9,374 bases of DNA from an uncultured Lachnospira sp. (GTDB taxonomy: Bacteria; Bacillota; Clostridia; Lachnospirales; Lachnospiraceae). The notes under the pieces are model-generated. The model saw only the letters and a list, made by a program, of their open reading frames with translations, was not told the origin of the DNA and ran no database searches. The translations under genes were made by a program, and so were the position numbers. Shown in pieces: positions 8,396-9,374 of the stretch (the stretch's first letter is position 1; each line of letters opens with the position of its first letter). Location: contig CAMVRH010000026.1 in the NCBI GenBank assembly GCA_947169835.1, positions 1-9,374 of the forward strand, read 5' to 3'.

Positions 8396-8401
8396 ATTAT
8401 A
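8396..8401 (-). promoter_or_regulatory. Probable -10 box of the hydratase promoter
   Basis: TATAAT, a perfect sigma-A type -10 hexamer, lies on the minus strand 82 bases before the chosen start. No good -35 is found at 16-18 bases; the best at 17 is TACAAA. Transcription would start near 8389 and give a leader of about 75 bases. Confidence 0.5.
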
Positions 8402-8446
8402 CAATATATCGCAATAGATTTGTAGATTAAAAATGAGTATTTTTAT

Positions 8447-8475
8447 TGTTTTATGATAGCAAGTATGCTATCATA
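8447..8475 (+). promoter_or_regulatory. Promoter of the Xre/HipA-like operon
   Basis: TTGTTT (8447-8452) and TATCAT (8470-8475) are separated by exactly 17 bases, acceptable -35 and -10 hexamers on the plus strand. Transcription would begin near 8482 and leave a leader of about 20 bases. Both hexamers are largely made of the arms of the inverted repeat at 8449-8478, so a bound repressor would block polymerase. Confidence 0.55.
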
Positions 8476-8478
8476 AAA
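8449..8478. promoter_or_regulatory. Perfect inverted repeat, probable operator of the Xre protein
   Basis: The left arm TTTTATGATAGCA (8449-8461) is the exact reverse complement of the right arm TGCTATCATAAAA (8466-8478), with the centre AGTA. A 13-base perfect dyad lying over a promoter directly upstream of an Xre gene is the classic layout of a self-repression site bound by a dimer. It is not followed by a T-run and precedes the gene, so it is not a terminator. Binding by the adjacent protein is inferred. Confidence 0.7.
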
Positions 8479-8492
8479 TTGAATTTTGAAAT

Positions 8493-8497
8493 GGAGG
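8493..8497 (+). promoter_or_regulatory. Ribosome binding site deciding the Xre gene start
   Basis: GGAGG is 6 bases before the ATG at 8504. An alternative TTG start at 8486 would place this site inside the coding region and lacks its own site. Confidence 0.75.
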
Positions 8498-8503
8498 TTT
8501 GCC

Positions 8504-9088
8504 ATGGATAAACAGATGGAATTAATCATTGAAAAAATCAAAACTGCACGACATGAGAAGAATATGTCACAACGCGCACTTGCTTATGCATGTGAGATTC
8601 CTCAGTCTACTCTAGCTAGAATTGAAAGCGGTAAAACTGTACCTCAGTTAGATACATTGCTTAAAATAACTGATGTTCTCAATCTCAGTTTAAGTTTAGA
8701 GTCTGTTAAGAGCGATATCCCTGCTGTTAGAAGATGGGACGGTTTGAAGTTCAGTTTGTATTGGAGAAATGAATTGATTGCCAAAGTTAGTGTTACTAAT
8801 ACTACTGCCGAGATCACTCGTTTTGTTTTACATCCAGCTAAGCAAATTTTTTGGTCTGACAAAATGAACATTGTTCAACTTTCAGAAGTTCTTGAGTCTA
8901 GATGTTGGGAAAGAAATAGGGACGATATTGATGTCATACTCAAAAATCTTGGTTTAAAATCTTATGATCCATTAGAAATAGTGAAGAAAACCCATGGTGT
9001 TAGTTATAACGACTCTCTTTGGATTCAATTTGAAGGAGAAAAACTATCCTATCGAGATGTAATGACAAGGAGGTGTTCTAATGTTTAA
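8504..9088 (+). CDS. Xre-family HTH regulator fused to a C-terminal module, probable HipB-like antitoxin
   Basis: The 194-residue protein has an Xre/HipB helix-turn-helix at about residues 6-62, with typical motifs IKTARHEKNMSQRALA, STLARIESGKTVPQLDTLLKI and LNLSLSL. The following 120 or so residues are not a normal Xre tail. They contain a strand-rich part (FSLYWRNELIAKVSVTN) and a C-terminal part with ESRCWERNRDDIDVILKNLG, YDPLEIVKKTHG and NDSLWIQFEGEKLSYRDV. From memory this pattern occurs beside HipA-like kinase genes in Clostridia, as a free-standing small protein or joined to an HTH, but I could not verify that here. It may act like the N-terminal subdomain of HipA (HipS in three-gene HipBST loci) and hold the kinase inactive; this is inference. 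The start at 8504 follows GGAGG. The last 8 bases overlap the next gene. A palindrome over its promoter suggests it represses its own operon, probably with the kinase as co-repressor. Confidence 0.8.
   Translation: MDKQMELIIEKIKTARHEKNMSQRALAYACEIPQSTLARIESGKTVPQLDTLLKITDVLNLSLSLESVKSDIPAVRRWDGLKFSLYWRNELIAKVSVTNTTAEITRFVLHPAKQIFWSDKMNIVQLSEVLESRCWERNRDDIDVILKNLGLKSYDPLEIVKKTHGVSYNDSLWIQFEGEKLSYRDVMTRRCSNV
9067..9073 (+). promoter_or_regulatory. Strong ribosome binding site of the HipA-like gene
   Basis: AAGGAGG lies 7 bases before the ATG at 9081 and inside the end of the Xre gene. It is the strongest Shine-Dalgarno site in the window and confirms that the overlapping downstream frame is a real gene. 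Confidence 0.8.
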
Positions 9089-9374
9089 CATTAATCTTTC
9101 TGAAAAATACCTCCAAGAGGAAATGGGTACTAGCGATGGAACTCAAATCAAATATTATAAAGATAATTATTGGTATAAAATAAATTCAATGGGCGGAGAA
9201 GATGAGGCAGAGTATTTAGCCTCTGGCATTCTAAAGTTTTCTTCTCTTAGCAAGGATGACTTTGTAATTTATGAAAAAGGTCAAGTTAATAAACGTAATT
9301 CATGCAGAAGCCAAACGTTTCTAAAACCCTCTGAAGATTTTTATACTTTCAATCGTTTGCATATCAATGTTACT
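9081..9374 (+). CDS. HipA/CtkA-like kinase, N-terminal part (cut by window edge), probable toxin
   Basis: The frame is open from the ATG at 9081 to the window end, 98 codons. It begins MFNINLSEKY, followed by IKYYKDNYWYKINSMGGEDEA (split here into IKYYKDNYW at 23-31 and YKINSMGGEDEA at 32-43), then EYLASGIL and, later, NSCRSQTFLKPSEDFYTFNRL. This order, a strand pair with a Lys in YKI (K33), a Gly-rich turn, a helix with Glu (E44), then a Cys-Arg-Ser turn before a Phe-Leu, resembles the N-lobe of the HipA/CtkA-like Ser/Thr kinases, where Lys and Glu position ATP. The catalytic loop and metal-binding Asp lie outside the window, so kinase activity cannot be checked. It lacks the extra N-terminal subdomain of E. 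coli HipA, which may instead be supplied by the fused module of the upstream gene. The gene overlaps the Xre gene by 8 bases and has its own strong AAGGAGG, the arrangement expected of a toxin-antitoxin operon. Confidence 0.6.
   Translation, partial: MFNINLSEKYLQEEMGTSDGTQIKYYKDNYWYKINSMGGEDEAEYLASGILKFSSLSKDDFVIYEKGQVNKRNSCRSQTFLKPSEDFYTFNRLHINVT

Noticed and set aside
8315..8404. Thirty-residue N-terminal extension or signal peptide of the hydratase (from TTG 8404)
   Set aside because: The TTG lies within the -10 box, and a perfect AGGAGG supports the ATG at 8314. The hydrophobic run is leader RNA translated by accident.

Overview
The window looks like a stretch of a low-GC Clostridia chromosome, most probably Lachnospiraceae. 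This rests on protein character, AT-rich spacers, strong AGGAGG-type ribosome binding sites and gene content, not on any marker gene, so the family assignment is an inference. Almost all of the sequence is coding. No rRNA, tRNA, CRISPR array or insertion sequence was seen.

Positions 1-8314 are one co-directional block on the minus strand. In transcription order it holds: a 754-residue aconitase-superfamily hydratase of the YbhJ type (8314-6050); a 1,4-alpha-glucan branching enzyme gene glgB (5962-4055) cut by one in-frame amber codon (5000-5002) directly after the catalytic nucleophile; a 709-residue membrane-anchored extracytoplasmic protein with a probable beta-propeller (4021-1892); a YhaO/SbcD-like metallophosphoesterase nuclease (1833-769); and the first 257 codons of its YhaN/SbcC-like coiled-coil ATPase partner (772 to the edge). 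The last two overlap by 4 bases (ATGA) and form a Mre11-Rad50-like pair. Gaps of 33 to 87 bases elsewhere are compatible with an operon. A TATAAT box 82 bases upstream of the hydratase start is the only good minus-strand promoter element seen.

Positions 8315-8503 are a divergent regulatory region. Its left part carries the hydratase promoter and a leader with two small hairpins. Its right part has a 30-base inverted repeat (13-base arms, 4-base centre) lying inside a promoter that points rightward.

Positions 8504-9374 are a rightward two-gene unit. The first gene joins an Xre-type helix-turn-helix to a C-terminal module of about 120 residues. The second overlaps it by 8 bases, has a perfect AAGGAGG site, and starts like the HipA/CtkA-like kinase family before leaving the window. 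Together with the palindrome over the promoter this looks like an autoregulated HipBA-like toxin-antitoxin locus in which the antitoxin is fused to an extra domain that may correspond to the separate HipS protein of three-gene systems. This is the best candidate for a poorly described system here. The second most notable point is the single-codon break in an otherwise intact glgB.
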